NCBI GenBank assembly: GCA_964408025.1
Contig: CAYOXX010000067.1
Location: 1 to 18,341, forward strand
Reading direction: 5' to 3'
DNA length: 18,341 nucleotides
Source: CAYOXX01 sp964408025
Lineage (GTDB): Bacteria > Acidobacteriota > DATKUA01
Position 1 is the stretch's first letter. Each line of letters opens with the position of its first letter. Position numbers and translations under genes: made by a program. Below, piece by piece: positions 6,814 through 14,771 of the stretch. The notes under the pieces were generated by a model, which had not been told where the DNA came from, did no database searches, and saw only the letters and a list, made by a program, of their open reading frames with translations.

Positions 6814-9177
6814 TCAGAACGCTTTGTGTTCTGTGCGGGAGATGATTTCGTCCTGCAGGGTTTTGCTGAGGTCGCAGAAGTAGTCGCTGTAGCCGGCGAC
6901 ACGGACGATGAGGTCGCGGTGCTTCTCCGGGTGGGCCTGGGCTTCGCGCAGTGTCTCGGCGCGGATGACGTTGAACTGGACGTGGTGGCCGTCGAGCCTG
7001 AAGTAGGTTCTCACCAGGCTCGCCAGGTTGTCGATGCCCTCCTCGCCCTCGAGTAGCTCGGGCGTGAACTTCTGGTTGAGCAGCGTGCCGCCGGTACGCG
7101 CGTGGTCCATCTTGGATGCCGATTTCATCACGGCGGTCGGCCCCTGGCGGTCGGCGCCCTGCACGGGCGAGATCCCCTCGGAGAGCGGTTCCCACGCTCG
7201 GCGGCCGTCGGGAGTGGCGCCGGTGACGGAGCCGAAATAGATGTGGCAGGTGGTCGGCAGCAGGTTGATGCGGTAGGTCCCGCCCTTGGTGCTCGGCCGG
7301 CCGTTGACCGCGTCGTAGAAGGTCTCGAATATCTCCCGCATGATGTCGTCGGCGCAGTCGTCGTCGTTGCCGTAGCGGGGCGTCTTGTTGAGGACGAGCT
7401 GGCGGGTCTTCTCGTGGCCGTCGAAGTTCGCACTCAAGGCCTCTAGCAGCCCGCCGATGCCGACGCTGCCGCGCTCGAATACGTGGTGCTTTAGGGTGCT
7501 GAGGCAGTCGGTGAGCGTGCCCAGACCGACGCCCTGGATGTAATTGGTGTTGTAGCGCGCGCCGCCGGCGTTGTAATCGGCGCCGTTGGCGATGCAGTCG
7601 TCGATCAGGATCGATAGGAACGGCACCGGCATCTGCTCGGCGAACATCGCCTCGATGACGTTGCTGCCCTCGATCTTGATATCCACGAAATGCTCGAGCT
7701 GCTTCCCGAAGGCCTCGAACAGCTCCTTGAAGTCAGAGAACTCCGCGGGGTCGCCCGTCTCGATGCCGATCCGCTCGCCGGTCCTCGGATCAAGGCCGTT
7801 GTTGAGCGCGATTTCGAATATTTTAGGCAGGTTGAGGTAGCCGGTGAGGATGTAGCTCTCCTTGCCGAAGGCGCCCGTCTCGACGCAGCCGCTTGTGCCG
7901 CCGCTGCGGGCGTCCTCGATCGACTTGCCCTGGCGGAGCAGCTCCTCGACCACCATGTCGGCGTTGAACATCGAGGGCTGGCCCCAGCCCTCGCGCACGA
8001 TGCGGCAGGCGCGCTTGAGGAAGCGGTCGGGGCTTTTCCTGCTGAGCTGGATGTTGGAGCTGGGCTGCGGCAGGCGCATCTCGTCGATGACGTCGAGGAT
8101 AAGGTAGGTGACCTTGTTTACGCCGTCGGAGCCGTCGGGCCTGAGGCCGCCGGTGTTGATGTTGGCGAAGTCGGTGTAGGTGCCGCTTTCCGCGTCGGTG
8201 ACACCGACCTTGGGTGGCGCGGGCTGGTTGTTGAACTTGATCCAGAAGCACTGCAGGAGCTCGCGGGCCGACTCCTCGGTCAGCGTGCCCTCCTCCAGGC
8301 CCCGGAGGTAGAAGGGGTAGAGGTGCTGGTCGAGCCGGCCGGGATTGAAGGCGTCCCAGGGATTGAGCTCGGTGATCACTCCCAGGTGGACGAACCAGTA
8401 GTACTGCAGCGCCTCGTGGAACGTCCGCGGCCTGTTGGCCGGGACGTGTGAACATATTTCGGCGATTCTCTCCAGCTCCGCCCGCCTCGTCGGGTCCTCC
8501 TCCGAGGCCGCCAGCTCTCTCGCCTTGGCTGCGTGGTGCTCGGCGAAGGTGATGATCGCCCGCGCGCAGATCCCCATCGCCTTCAGCTGCTCGCGCTTGC
8601 GGGAGGCCCTCGGGTCGTCGAAGTAGTCGAGCTTCTCGAGGCTCGCCTCGATGTCGGCGATGAAGTCGAGCATCCCCTTGCGGTAGATCTTGTCGTCGAG
8701 GACCGTGTGGCCGGGCGCCCGCTGTTCCATGAACTCAGTGAAGATGCCGCTCCCGTAGGCCGCCTTCCAGGCGTCAGACATCTCTTCGAAGATCCGGTCG
8801 CGCATTGAGTTCCCGGCCCAAAAAGGAATGATCTCCTCGCTGTAGGCTTTCCTGGTCTCCTCGTCCACGGCGTAGCTGGTCTTCGGACGCGAATCGAACA
8901 CGTCCAGGTCTTCGAGGCTGTGGCAGCAGATCTCGGGGTAGGTCGGTGTCGCCTTGGGGGCCAGCCCGCGCTCGCCGACGATCAGCTCGCCGTCGTTTAT
9001 GCAGAGCGTCTTGTTCTCCATCAGGTGCTTAAACGCCAGCGCGCGTTGCATCGGCGCCGAGGTCAGAGGGGAGGGGGCGCTCTTGTAGAGGCGCGTCAGG
9101 AGTAGCGCCCGCTCGGCGGAGATGCGGGGCACCGCGTCGACACTCTGCTGCCTGAGCCTTGCCACCCTCTCATTCAT
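6814..9177 (-). CDS. hypD: Glycyl radical enzyme, trans-4-hydroxy-L-proline dehydratase
   Basis: This cytosolic, oxygen-sensitive enzyme removes water from trans-4-hydroxy-L-proline to give pyrroline-5-carboxylate (HypD here is the glycyl radical enzyme, not the hydrogenase factor). The 787-residue protein has the thiyl cysteine C431 and E433 in GGTSGCVETGAFGKE and the radical glycine G762 in VRVAGYSDYF. Against the Clostridioides difficile enzyme as I recall it (C434, E436, G765, F152, H160, D278, S334, D339, F340, Y450), each residue is present with a constant offset of three: F149, H157, D275, S331, D336, F337, Y447. That is much stronger than a general PFL-like match. The gene starts in an ATGA overlap with the activase gene. 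No proC (pyrroline-5-carboxylate reductase) is visible nearby. A close paralogue acting on another substrate cannot be excluded. Confidence 0.9.
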   Translation of the reverse strand: MNERVARLRQQSVDAVPRISAERALLLTRLYKSAPSPLTSAPMQRALAFKHLMENKTLCINDGELIVGERGLAPKATPTYPEICCHSLEDLDVFDSRPKTSYAVDEETRKAYSEEIIPFWAGNSMRDRIFEEMSDAWKAAYGSGIFTEFMEQRAPGHTVLDDKIYRKGMLDFIADIEASLEKLDYFDDPRASRKREQLKAMGICARAIITFAEHHAAKARELAASEEDPTRRAELERIAEICSHVPANRPRTFHEALQYYWFVHLGVITELNPWDAFNPGRLDQHLYPFYLRGLEEGTLTEESARELLQCFWIKFNNQPAPPKVGVTDAESGTYTDFANINTGGLRPDGSDGVNKVTYLILDVIDEMRLPQPSSNIQLSRKSPDRFLKRACRIVREGWGQPSMFNADMVVEELLRQGKSIEDARSGGTSGCVETGAFGKESYILTGYLNLPKIFEIALNNGLDPRTGERIGIETGDPAEFSDFKELFEAFGKQLEHFVDIKIEGSNVIEAMFAEQMPVPFLSILIDDCIANGADYNAGGARYNTNYIQGVGLGTLTDCLSTLKHHVFERGSVGIGGLLEALSANFDGHEKTRQLVLNKTPRYGNDDDCADDIMREIFETFYDAVNGRPSTKGGTYRINLLPTTCHIYFGSVTGATPDGRRAWEPLSEGISPVQGADRQGPTAVMKSASKMDHARTGGTLLNQKFTPELLEGEEGIDNLASLVRTYFRLDGHHVQFNVIRAETLREAQAHPEKHRDLIVRVAGYSDYFCDLSKTLQDEIISRTEHKAF

Positions 9178-10163
9178 CTTCGGTAAGCTCCCGTTGAAAT
9201 CCGCAGGTCGAAGCGCTCCAGCTCGGCGGTAACGCGGTCCAGCGTTTCCGGCTCCGGCGGCTCGAGCGGCGGCTCGTCGACCTCCCTATTCAGCAGCCTG
9301 TACTTCCCCTCTCCAGTCTTGTGGTACGGCAGCAGCTGCACGTCGAGCACATCTGGCAGCGAGGCGACGAAGCGGCCGGTCGCCGAGATGTTGTCGTCGT
9401 CGTCGTTGATACCGGGGACAACCGGGATGCGAATCGTGATTCGCCGGCCGGCCCGGGCGAGTTTACGCAAGTTCTCCAGGATCGGCCGGTTCGAGGCGCC
9501 GGTCTCCCGCGTATGCCGGGCGTCGTCCATCAGCTTCAGATCGTAGAGGAAGAGATCGACGTAGGGCAGGATTCGCTCGAACAGTTCGTACGGCACCGCA
9601 CCCGAGGTGTCCACGGCGGTGTGGATTCCGTCACCCCTGCAGGCCTCGAGGACCGCCTCCAGGAAGTCCGGTTGCGCCAGCGGCTCGCCGCCGGAGAAGG
9701 TCACGCCGCCGCCCGATTCCTGGTAGAAGGCGAGATCTTTACGGATCTCTTCCATCAGCTCGTCCGTCGTCAGCTCGCGGCCGATCGCCTGGCGCGCTTC
9801 CGAGGGGCAGGCCTCGACGCAGGCGCCGCAGGCTAGGCAGCGGCCGACCTGCCTGGGTTTTTCGCCTTGCGATGCGGCGATAGCACCTTCAGGGCAGGCC
9901 TCAGCGCAGGCGCCGCAGGCGATGCAGCGCTCTTCCCTGAAGACTATTTCCCGACCCGCCGCCTGGCTCTCCGGGTTGTGGCACCAGCGGCAACGTAGCG
10001 GGCAACCCTTGAGGAACACGGTAGTCCGCAGGCCGGGGCCGTCCCGCACCGAGTACCTCATGACGTTGAATACCGTTCCGCGCACTGCGGCCGCGCCACT
10101 CCCGGCGGCCAGGGCCGCTTTTTCGTGATCCGGCATTCCGTCTGTCGGCCTCGAGCGTCTCAT
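9174..10163 (-). CDS. hypE: Radical-SAM glycyl radical enzyme activase for the adjacent dehydratase
   Basis: The 329-residue protein installs the glycyl radical on its partner using SAM and a reduced 4Fe-4S cluster. The radical SAM triad is C54-C58-C61 (GCPLRCRWC). Two inserted ferredoxin motifs follow, C80xxC83xxC86xxxC90P and C109xxC112xxC115xxxC119P, as in activases of the PFL2/dehydratase type but not in the short PflA. SGGEP (157-161) is the SAM amino-group motif, and YDLKLMD (207-213) is typical of the family. The stop overlaps the dehydratase start (ATGA), so the two are co-translated, activase first. The ATG at 10163 is adopted; a second in-frame ATG at 10136 (MPDHEK) is possible because the first 28 residues are non-conserved and no clear RBS decides. 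Confidence 0.93.
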   Translation of the reverse strand: MRRSRPTDGMPDHEKAALAAGSGAAAVRGTVFNVMRYSVRDGPGLRTTVFLKGCPLRCRWCHNPESQAAGREIVFREERCIACGACAEACPEGAIAASQGEKPRQVGRCLACGACVEACPSEARQAIGRELTTDELMEEIRKDLAFYQESGGGVTFSGGEPLAQPDFLEAVLEACRGDGIHTAVDTSGAVPYELFERILPYVDLFLYDLKLMDDARHTRETGASNRPILENLRKLARAGRRITIRIPVVPGINDDDDNISATGRFVASLPDVLDVQLLPYHKTGEGKYRLLNREVDEPPLEPPEPETLDRVTAELERFDLRISTGAYRR

Positions 10164-10204
10164 GGGAAACTTCTCGATCTCGTTTCCTCGCAGATCTCCG
10201 CAGG

Positions 10205-10233
10205 ATTCTATCGAATTGCCATGCCCGCTTCAA
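10205..10233 (-). promoter_or_regulatory. Sigma-70-type promoter for the activase-dehydratase operon
   Basis: On the minus strand TTGAAG (10233-10228) and TAGAAT (10210-10205) are 17 bp apart, in the 93-base gap between the methyltransferase stop and the activase start. It predicts a leader of about 35 nt and means the pair need not depend on read-through from the methyltransferase gene. Confidence 0.5.
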
Positions 10234-10256
10234 GGCAAGAGCGAGCCACAGATGCG

Positions 10257-11003
10257 TCAGACCTTATTGGCGACGGTGATCAGCCGCGGGCTGGATGTCT
10301 GATAGGCGGAGCCGTCGCAGTCGCCGTAAGCGCGCTCGATTCCCATTCCCGCTTGGCCCAGCAGCCAGCGTAGCTCGGGCAGCGTGTAGAGGCGGACGGA
10401 AAAATTCATCTCTTCGTGCGAGGCGTCCGGAGCGTACATCTTGACGGTCGAGTTGGATCTGCCGGTCTCGATATCGAAAGTGCTGGAGCAGAGCAGCACT
10501 CGAGGGCCGTCCTCCCCCTTGATCTCGGAGAATTCTTGATGAACAGGTTCCTTTGAGCAGTGAGTTTCCCGATTAGCCGTGTCGAGCAGGAAGCGACCAC
10601 CCCGTCGTAAAGCGCGGCCTATTCGGCGCAGGACATCGAAGTTGGTGGCGTCGTCGAAGAAGCCGAAGGATGTGAAGTAGCAGTAGGCGGCGTCGAAGCA
10701 TCCGTCGAGCTCGATGGTGCGCATGTCGCCGGCGACGAACTCGACCGGCAGGTCGCCGGCCTCGGCGCGCGCCATCTCGAGGTAGCGCTCGCAACGGTCC
10801 AGTCCGGTAATCCTGATTCCCCGGCGGGCCAGCGGCAAGGCGTGGCGGCCGTGACCACAGGCCAGGTCGAGCACCTCCTCGCCGGGCAGCACCTGCAGGG
10901 CGGTGAGGATGAACTCCGCCTCCCGCTCGCTGCGCTCTGGCGTGAGGAGGTGGAATGTGAAGCGGTCGTACTTGCCGTCGAAAATCTCGTCGTGCCACGC
11001 CAT
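10257..11003 (-). CDS. Class I SAM-dependent methyltransferase
   Basis: The 248-residue protein has motif I VLDLACGHGRHALPLA (44-59), the motif II acidic residue in ITGLDRC (65-71), the adenine-contact region VAGDMRTIEL (90-99), and post-motif AYCYFTSFGFFDD (106-118) followed by GGRFLLDTANRE (135-146). It resembles the Methyltransf_25/UbiE-like cytosolic group. The C-terminal half (FDIETGRSNSTVKMY, LRLITV-like end) forms a beta-rich lid as in methyltransferases of small molecules. GAGGTG 5 nt upstream supports the ATG at 11003, and a promoter lies just beyond. It is upstream and co-oriented with hypE-hypD, with 93 bases between. The substrate is unknown, and any link to hydroxyproline use is speculative. 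Confidence 0.85.
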   Translation of the reverse strand: MAWHDEIFDGKYDRFTFHLLTPERSEREAEFILTALQVLPGEEVLDLACGHGRHALPLARRGIRITGLDRCERYLEMARAEAGDLPVEFVAGDMRTIELDGCFDAAYCYFTSFGFFDDATNFDVLRRIGRALRRGGRFLLDTANRETHCSKEPVHQEFSEIKGEDGPRVLLCSSTFDIETGRSNSTVKMYAPDASHEEMNFSVRLYTLPELRWLLGQAGMGIERAYGDCDGSAYQTSSPRLITVANKV

Positions 11004-11021
11004 GGCAACACCTCGCGCTCC

Positions 11022-11050
11022 ATTGTCGCCCCGCGCCCGCGGCGGGTCAA
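11022..11050 (-). promoter_or_regulatory. Promoter of the methyltransferase gene
   Basis: On the minus strand TTGACC (11050-11045) and GACAAT (11027-11022) are 17 bp apart. Its -35 box lies only 9 bp from the -35 of the divergent transporter promoter, so the two may compete or share a regulator. No clear operator palindrome is seen between them. Confidence 0.5.
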
Positions 11051-11059
11051 CGGCGAGCC

Positions 11060-11088
11060 TTTTCCGCTCCCGAGCCCTCTGCTAGACT
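11060..11088 (+). promoter_or_regulatory. Promoter of the nucleoside transporter operon
   Basis: TTTTCC (11060-11065) and TAGACT (11083-11088) are 17 bp apart, and a TGC just before the -10 gives an extended -10 element. GGGGGAAGGGG upstream of the ATG at 11111 provides the RBS. Confidence 0.5.
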
Positions 11089-11110
11089 GCCCCGGGGGAA
11101 GGGGTAGCCG

Positions 11111-12178
11111 ATGAGGACCGCAGCGATACTGCCCGCCGTGCTCGGCGTCCTGCTGCTGGGTACGCTGGCGGGCTGTTGCGAGCTGGCGCGCCACGGCGAC
11201 CGCCTGGTGGTGACGCTGGTTACCGACACATCCGGCGTCGGCGACAAGGGGTTCAACGAGGTCTGCTGGCGGGGGCTGCAGCGGGCGCGGCGCGAGCTGG
11301 GTGTGGTGGTTAAGAAGATCGAGTCGTCCGACCCCGCCAACTACGTCAAGAACCTCTCGATTGCCGCCCGCTATAGCGACCTCACGGTGGCTAACGGCTT
11401 TCTGCTGCTGGACGCCATGAGCGACGTCGCCGCCCGCTACCCCGAGAGCCGCTTCATCTTCATCGACGGCGAGATCCGCGGCCGCCCCAACGTCGCCAGC
11501 TACGTTTTCCGCGCCGAGGAGGTCGGCTTCCTGGCCGGCGTGCTGGCGGCCGGCATGAGCCGCACGCGGCAGGTCGGCGTGCTGAAGGGTATGAACATCC
11601 CGACCGTCGAGGTATTCGACTTCGGCTACCGCGCCGGGGTACTCTGCGCCGACGCCACATGGGGAACCTCGACCGAGGTCAAGGCGCTCACAGTCGGCAG
11701 CTTCAACGATCCCCGGCGGGGCAACTCGATGACCCGGCAGCTGATCAACGACGGCTGCGACGTCGTCTTCCAGCTCGCCGGCGCCACAGGCCTCGGCGCG
11801 CTCACCGCGGTTCGCGACGGCCGCGAGGGGATCTACCTGATCGGCGTCGACCTGGACCAGGACGACGAGGCGCCGGGCCGCGTGCTGACCTCGGCCCTGA
11901 AGCGGATCGACGCGGTCGTCTTCGACGCCGTCGAGGAGCTGCAGGAGGGCCGCTTCCGCGGCGGCCACAACAGCATCGGCCTTGCCGAGGGTGCCCTCTC
12001 GTTCACCGACATGCGCCACACCCGCCACCTGATTCCCGAGGAGGTCCACCGCGCCGTCGGCTTCGCACGCAGGCTGGTGATCGAGGGCAGTGTCAACCTG
12101 CCGCAGAGCTACGCGGCGCTGGGGGACTTCGAGCCGGTGGCGCTAAGGGAGAGAGGGAGAGAGGGGGGGGAGAGATGA
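11111..12178 (+). CDS. BMP-family substrate-binding lipoprotein of a nucleoside ABC importer
   Basis: The 355-residue protein has a lipoprotein signal (residues 1-21) with lipobox LAGC and C22 as the acylated cysteine, so it is anchored at the membrane surface. The mature part is of the BMP/PnrA (Med) class: VTDTSGVGDKGFNE (37-50), NYVKNLSIAARYSDL, and SYVFRAEEVGFLAGVLAAGMS, the typical hinge region. Then GVDLDQDDEAPGRVLTSALKRID is the family's second-lobe signature. PnrA-like proteins bind purine and other nucleosides, and the neighbouring ATPase and permeases fit that. The stop overlaps the ATPase start by ATGA. The last residues (RERGREGGER) come from a homopurine tract that doubles as the next RBS, so the tail is probably not functionally constrained. 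Confidence 0.92.
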   Translation: MRTAAILPAVLGVLLLGTLAGCCELARHGDRLVVTLVTDTSGVGDKGFNEVCWRGLQRARRELGVVVKKIESSDPANYVKNLSIAARYSDLTVANGFLLLDAMSDVAARYPESRFIFIDGEIRGRPNVASYVFRAEEVGFLAGVLAAGMSRTRQVGVLKGMNIPTVEVFDFGYRAGVLCADATWGTSTEVKALTVGSFNDPRRGNSMTRQLINDGCDVVFQLAGATGLGALTAVRDGREGIYLIGVDLDQDDEAPGRVLTSALKRIDAVVFDAVEELQEGRFRGGHNSIGLAEGALSFTDMRHTRHLIPEEVHRAVGFARRLVIEGSVNLPQSYAALGDFEPVALRERGREGGER

Positions 12179-13725
12179 GCGCCGAGATGCCCAGCGTCGC
12201 CATGCGGGGCATCCGCAAGCGCTTCGGCCCCACGGTGGCGCTGGACGGCGTCGACTTCCGCGCCTGGCCCGGCCGCATCAGCGCCGTCATCGGCGAGAAC
12301 GGTGCCGGCAAGACGACGCTGATGAGGATCCTCTTCGGGTTGGCGCGGCCCGACGCGGGAGTCGTCGAGCTGTACGGAGCGACGCTGCCGCCCGGCCACT
12401 CGCCCCGCCGGGCGATCGAGCTCGGCATCGGCATGCTGCAGCAGCACTTCTCGCTGGTGCCGGCCTTCAGCGCCCTGGAGAACATCGTGCTCGGCTGCGA
12501 GCCGCGGGCGGGGCGGCGGCTGGACAGGGCGGGGGCGCAGCGCGGGGTCGAGGCGATACTCGATGAACTGGGCGGCACGGTGGACCTGAGCGCACCGATA
12601 TCGGCACTCTCCGTCTCCGGGCGCCAGCTCGTCGAGATCGCCCGCATGCTGTTCACAGGCGCTGGCGTTTTGATCTTCGACGAGCCGACCGCGACGCTGG
12701 CTCCGCAGGAGGCCGCGCGGCTCTACCGGCTGCTGGAGCGGTTGGCCGCCGAGGGCAGGACGATCATCCTCATCACCCACCGGCTGGCCGAGGTGCTGGC
12801 CTACGCCGACCGCGTAACCGTGCTGCGCCGTGGGTTGGTGACCGCGTGCTTTGAGAAGGGTGAAATGGACGAGGAGCGCCTGATCGGGGCCATCGTTCCG
12901 GAAGCTCCCATCGAGGCCGCTGAGCTGCCGCAACCCGAGGCGGCCGGCCGGCCGGCGGTCGAACTGCGCGGGATCACGTGCGCCGGTTCCGGCGGGCGCG
13001 AGGCGCTGGGCGGCGTCGAGCTGCGGGTGCGCGAGGGCGAGGTGCTGGGAATCGCCGGCGTGACCGGCAGCGGCCAGCTTGAGCTGGCCGAAACGATCGC
13101 AGGCCTTCGCCCACCTCTGGCGGGGACAATTACCTTGGGCGGGCGCGATGTAAGCGCCCTGGGGACCGCAGCCCGGCGGCGGCTCGGCCTGGTCTACATC
13201 CCGGAGGACCGCCTCGCCGACGGCATCATCGCCCCCTTCTCCCTCTGCCTAAACCGCCTGCTGGGGGACCACCGGCGGCGGCGCTTCCGCAGCACCGGCG
13301 GCTACCTGATGTCGGCCGTGCGGGAGGACGTGGGTGACAAGATCCGCCGCTACTTCATCGACGCCGAAGGCCCCGATGCCCCGCTGGCGTCGCTGAGCGG
13401 CGGCAACCAGCAGAAGCTGATGCTCGCCCGCGAGCTGGACCGCGAGCCCCGCCTGATCGTGGCCCACGGGCCGACGCGCGGCCTGGACATAGTCGCCAAC
13501 CGGCGCTGCTACGCGCGGCTGCTGGAGCTGGCGGCCGCGGGCGCGGCGGTAGTCCTCTTCAGCACCGAGATCGGCGACCTGCTGCGCTACAGCCACCGCA
13601 TCGCCGTCCTCTACGGCGGGCGACTGCTCGACGCCGGCTCCAGCGGCGAGCTGAGCGTCAGGGAAGTCGGCTTGCTGATGACCCGCGGTGGGAGCGAGGG
13701 CGGGATCGGGGGTGCCGCGGCATGA
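12175..13725 (+). CDS. Double-domain ABC ATPase of the nucleoside importer
   Basis: The ATG at 12175, in an ATGA overlap with the lipoprotein gene and behind a purine-rich RBS, gives 516 residues. Longer upstream readings lie inside that gene and are rejected. The first nucleotide-binding domain is complete: Walker A GENGAGKT (40-47), Q-loop MLQQHF (87-92), a slightly altered signature LSVSGRQ (145-151), Walker B VLIFDE (165-170) and H202. The second half has a degenerate Walker A GVTGSGQ (295-301, no lysine), a good signature LSGGNQQ (407-413) and an altered Walker B LIVAHGPTRGLD (427-438). One good and one degenerate site is the usual state for sugar/nucleoside ATPases of this class (RbsA, NupO/YufO), not decay. 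The protein drives import from the cytosolic face. Confidence 0.93.
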   Translation: MSAEMPSVAMRGIRKRFGPTVALDGVDFRAWPGRISAVIGENGAGKTTLMRILFGLARPDAGVVELYGATLPPGHSPRRAIELGIGMLQQHFSLVPAFSALENIVLGCEPRAGRRLDRAGAQRGVEAILDELGGTVDLSAPISALSVSGRQLVEIARMLFTGAGVLIFDEPTATLAPQEAARLYRLLERLAAEGRTIILITHRLAEVLAYADRVTVLRRGLVTACFEKGEMDEERLIGAIVPEAPIEAAELPQPEAAGRPAVELRGITCAGSGGREALGGVELRVREGEVLGIAGVTGSGQLELAETIAGLRPPLAGTITLGGRDVSALGTAARRRLGLVYIPEDRLADGIIAPFSLCLNRLLGDHRRRRFRSTGGYLMSAVREDVGDKIRRYFIDAEGPDAPLASLSGGNQQKLMLARELDREPRLIVAHGPTRGLDIVANRRCYARLLELAAAGAAVVLFSTEIGDLLRYSHRIAVLYGGRLLDAGSSGELSVREVGLLMTRGGSEGGIGGAAA

Positions 13726-14771
13726 GCGCGATCCTGCGCCGCCTGCGCAGCGGCCCGCTGATTGACTCGCTGATCGCGGTGGCGATAGCGACGGCAGCGC
13801 TGGGCCTGATCGTGATGGCGGTCGGCTACGATCCGATCGTCGTCTTCTCGCTCTTCATCTGCGGCGGCCTGGGCGACCTGGAGAGCATCTACGGCACGCT
13901 GATGACCAGTATGCCGCTGATCTTCTCGGGCCTCAGCCTGGCGCTGGCCTTCCGGGCTGGGTTGTTCAACATCGGCGGCGAGGGGCAGATATTTGTCGGC
14001 GGCATGGCCGCCGCGCTGGTGGGACACTACCTCAACCTCGGCCCGCTCACCGTCGTCACCATGATGCTCGCCGCGGCCGCGGCCGGCTTCCTCTGGGCGA
14101 TGCTCCCGATCACTATCCGCCTCTGGCGCGGCGCCCACGAGGTGATCGGCTGCATCATGATGAACTACATCGCCATCTACCTCTGCCTCTGGCTGGTGCG
14201 CGGGCCGTTCCGGGCCGACGCCTCGACGGAGAAGACACCGCCGGTGGTCGAGGGCGGCTGGTGGCCGACTCTCGACAGTGTCGGCGCCACCGACTTCAAC
14301 GCCGCCTTCTTCCTCGCCGTCGTCCTGGCCGGATTGCTGGCCTGGCTGCTATTCCAGACGCCGTTCGGCTTCGAGCTCCGTTGCGCCGGCGCCAATCCCG
14401 GCGCCGCCCGCGCGTCCGGCATCAACGTCCGCCGCACCCTCATCCTCACCTTCGGGCTCTCCGGGGCCCTCGCCGGCCTGGGCGGGGCGGCGTCGGTTAG
14501 CGGCGTCTACGGCTCCTTCTACAGCCAGTTCTCGCCCGGCTACGGCTTCGACGGCATAACTGTCGCCCTGCTGGGCCGCAACCACCCGCTCGGCGTGGTA
14601 CTGGCGGCGCTGCTGTTCGGGATGATGCGCAGCGCTTCGAAGCTGCTGCAGTTCGAAGCCGAGATCAGCCCCGACATCATCTTCCTCTTCCAGGGTGCGG
14701 TGATTGTGGCCTTGATCGCCGCCGGTCCGGTGCGCCGCCGCCTGGCCGAACTCTTCGGGAGGGGGCGCTGA
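13722..14771 (+). CDS. ABC importer permease, BPD_transp_2 type (first permease)
   Basis: The 349-residue protein has about ten hydrophobic segments, starting LIDSLIAVAIATAALGLIVMAVG. It carries the permease signature LAFRAGLFNIGGEGQIFVGG (residues of about 76-95), shared with NupP/YufP-type and RbsC-type permeases. GAHEVIGCIMMNYIAIYL and FGFELRCAGANPGAARASGI (cytoplasmic loop contacting the ATPase) are further family landmarks. It starts in an ATGA overlap with the ATPase gene, and its TGA shares a base with the next permease's ATG, so the four genes form one transcript with translational coupling. Confidence 0.92.
   Translation: MSAILRRLRSGPLIDSLIAVAIATAALGLIVMAVGYDPIVVFSLFICGGLGDLESIYGTLMTSMPLIFSGLSLALAFRAGLFNIGGEGQIFVGGMAAALVGHYLNLGPLTVVTMMLAAAAAGFLWAMLPITIRLWRGAHEVIGCIMMNYIAIYLCLWLVRGPFRADASTEKTPPVVEGGWWPTLDSVGATDFNAAFFLAVVLAGLLAWLLFQTPFGFELRCAGANPGAARASGINVRRTLILTFGLSGALAGLGGAASVSGVYGSFYSQFSPGYGFDGITVALLGRNHPLGVVLAALLFGMMRSASKLLQFEAEISPDIIFLFQGAVIVALIAAGPVRRRLAELFGRGR

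Noticed and set aside
6608..6883. 91-codon frame starting in the AT-rich island and entering the hypD 3' end
   Set aside because: It crosses the repeat copies and runs antisense into the hypD C-terminus, has no RBS, and its start codon lies in a repeat arm.
10619..12049. 476-codon minus-strand frame spanning the divergent promoters and the BMP gene
   Set aside because: It runs antisense to the lipoprotein gene and out of frame through the methyltransferase gene; both of those have family motifs and this frame has none.
11659..12174. N-terminal extension of the ABC ATPase reading from 11659
   Set aside because: The extension is Arg/Pro-rich and lies within the lipoprotein gene in another frame; the ATG at 12175 has an RBS and an ATGA overlap.
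12855..13515. Second ATPase half as a decayed, inactive domain
   Set aside because: Loss of the Walker A lysine in the second domain, with an intact signature motif, is normal for this class of sugar/nucleoside ATPases.
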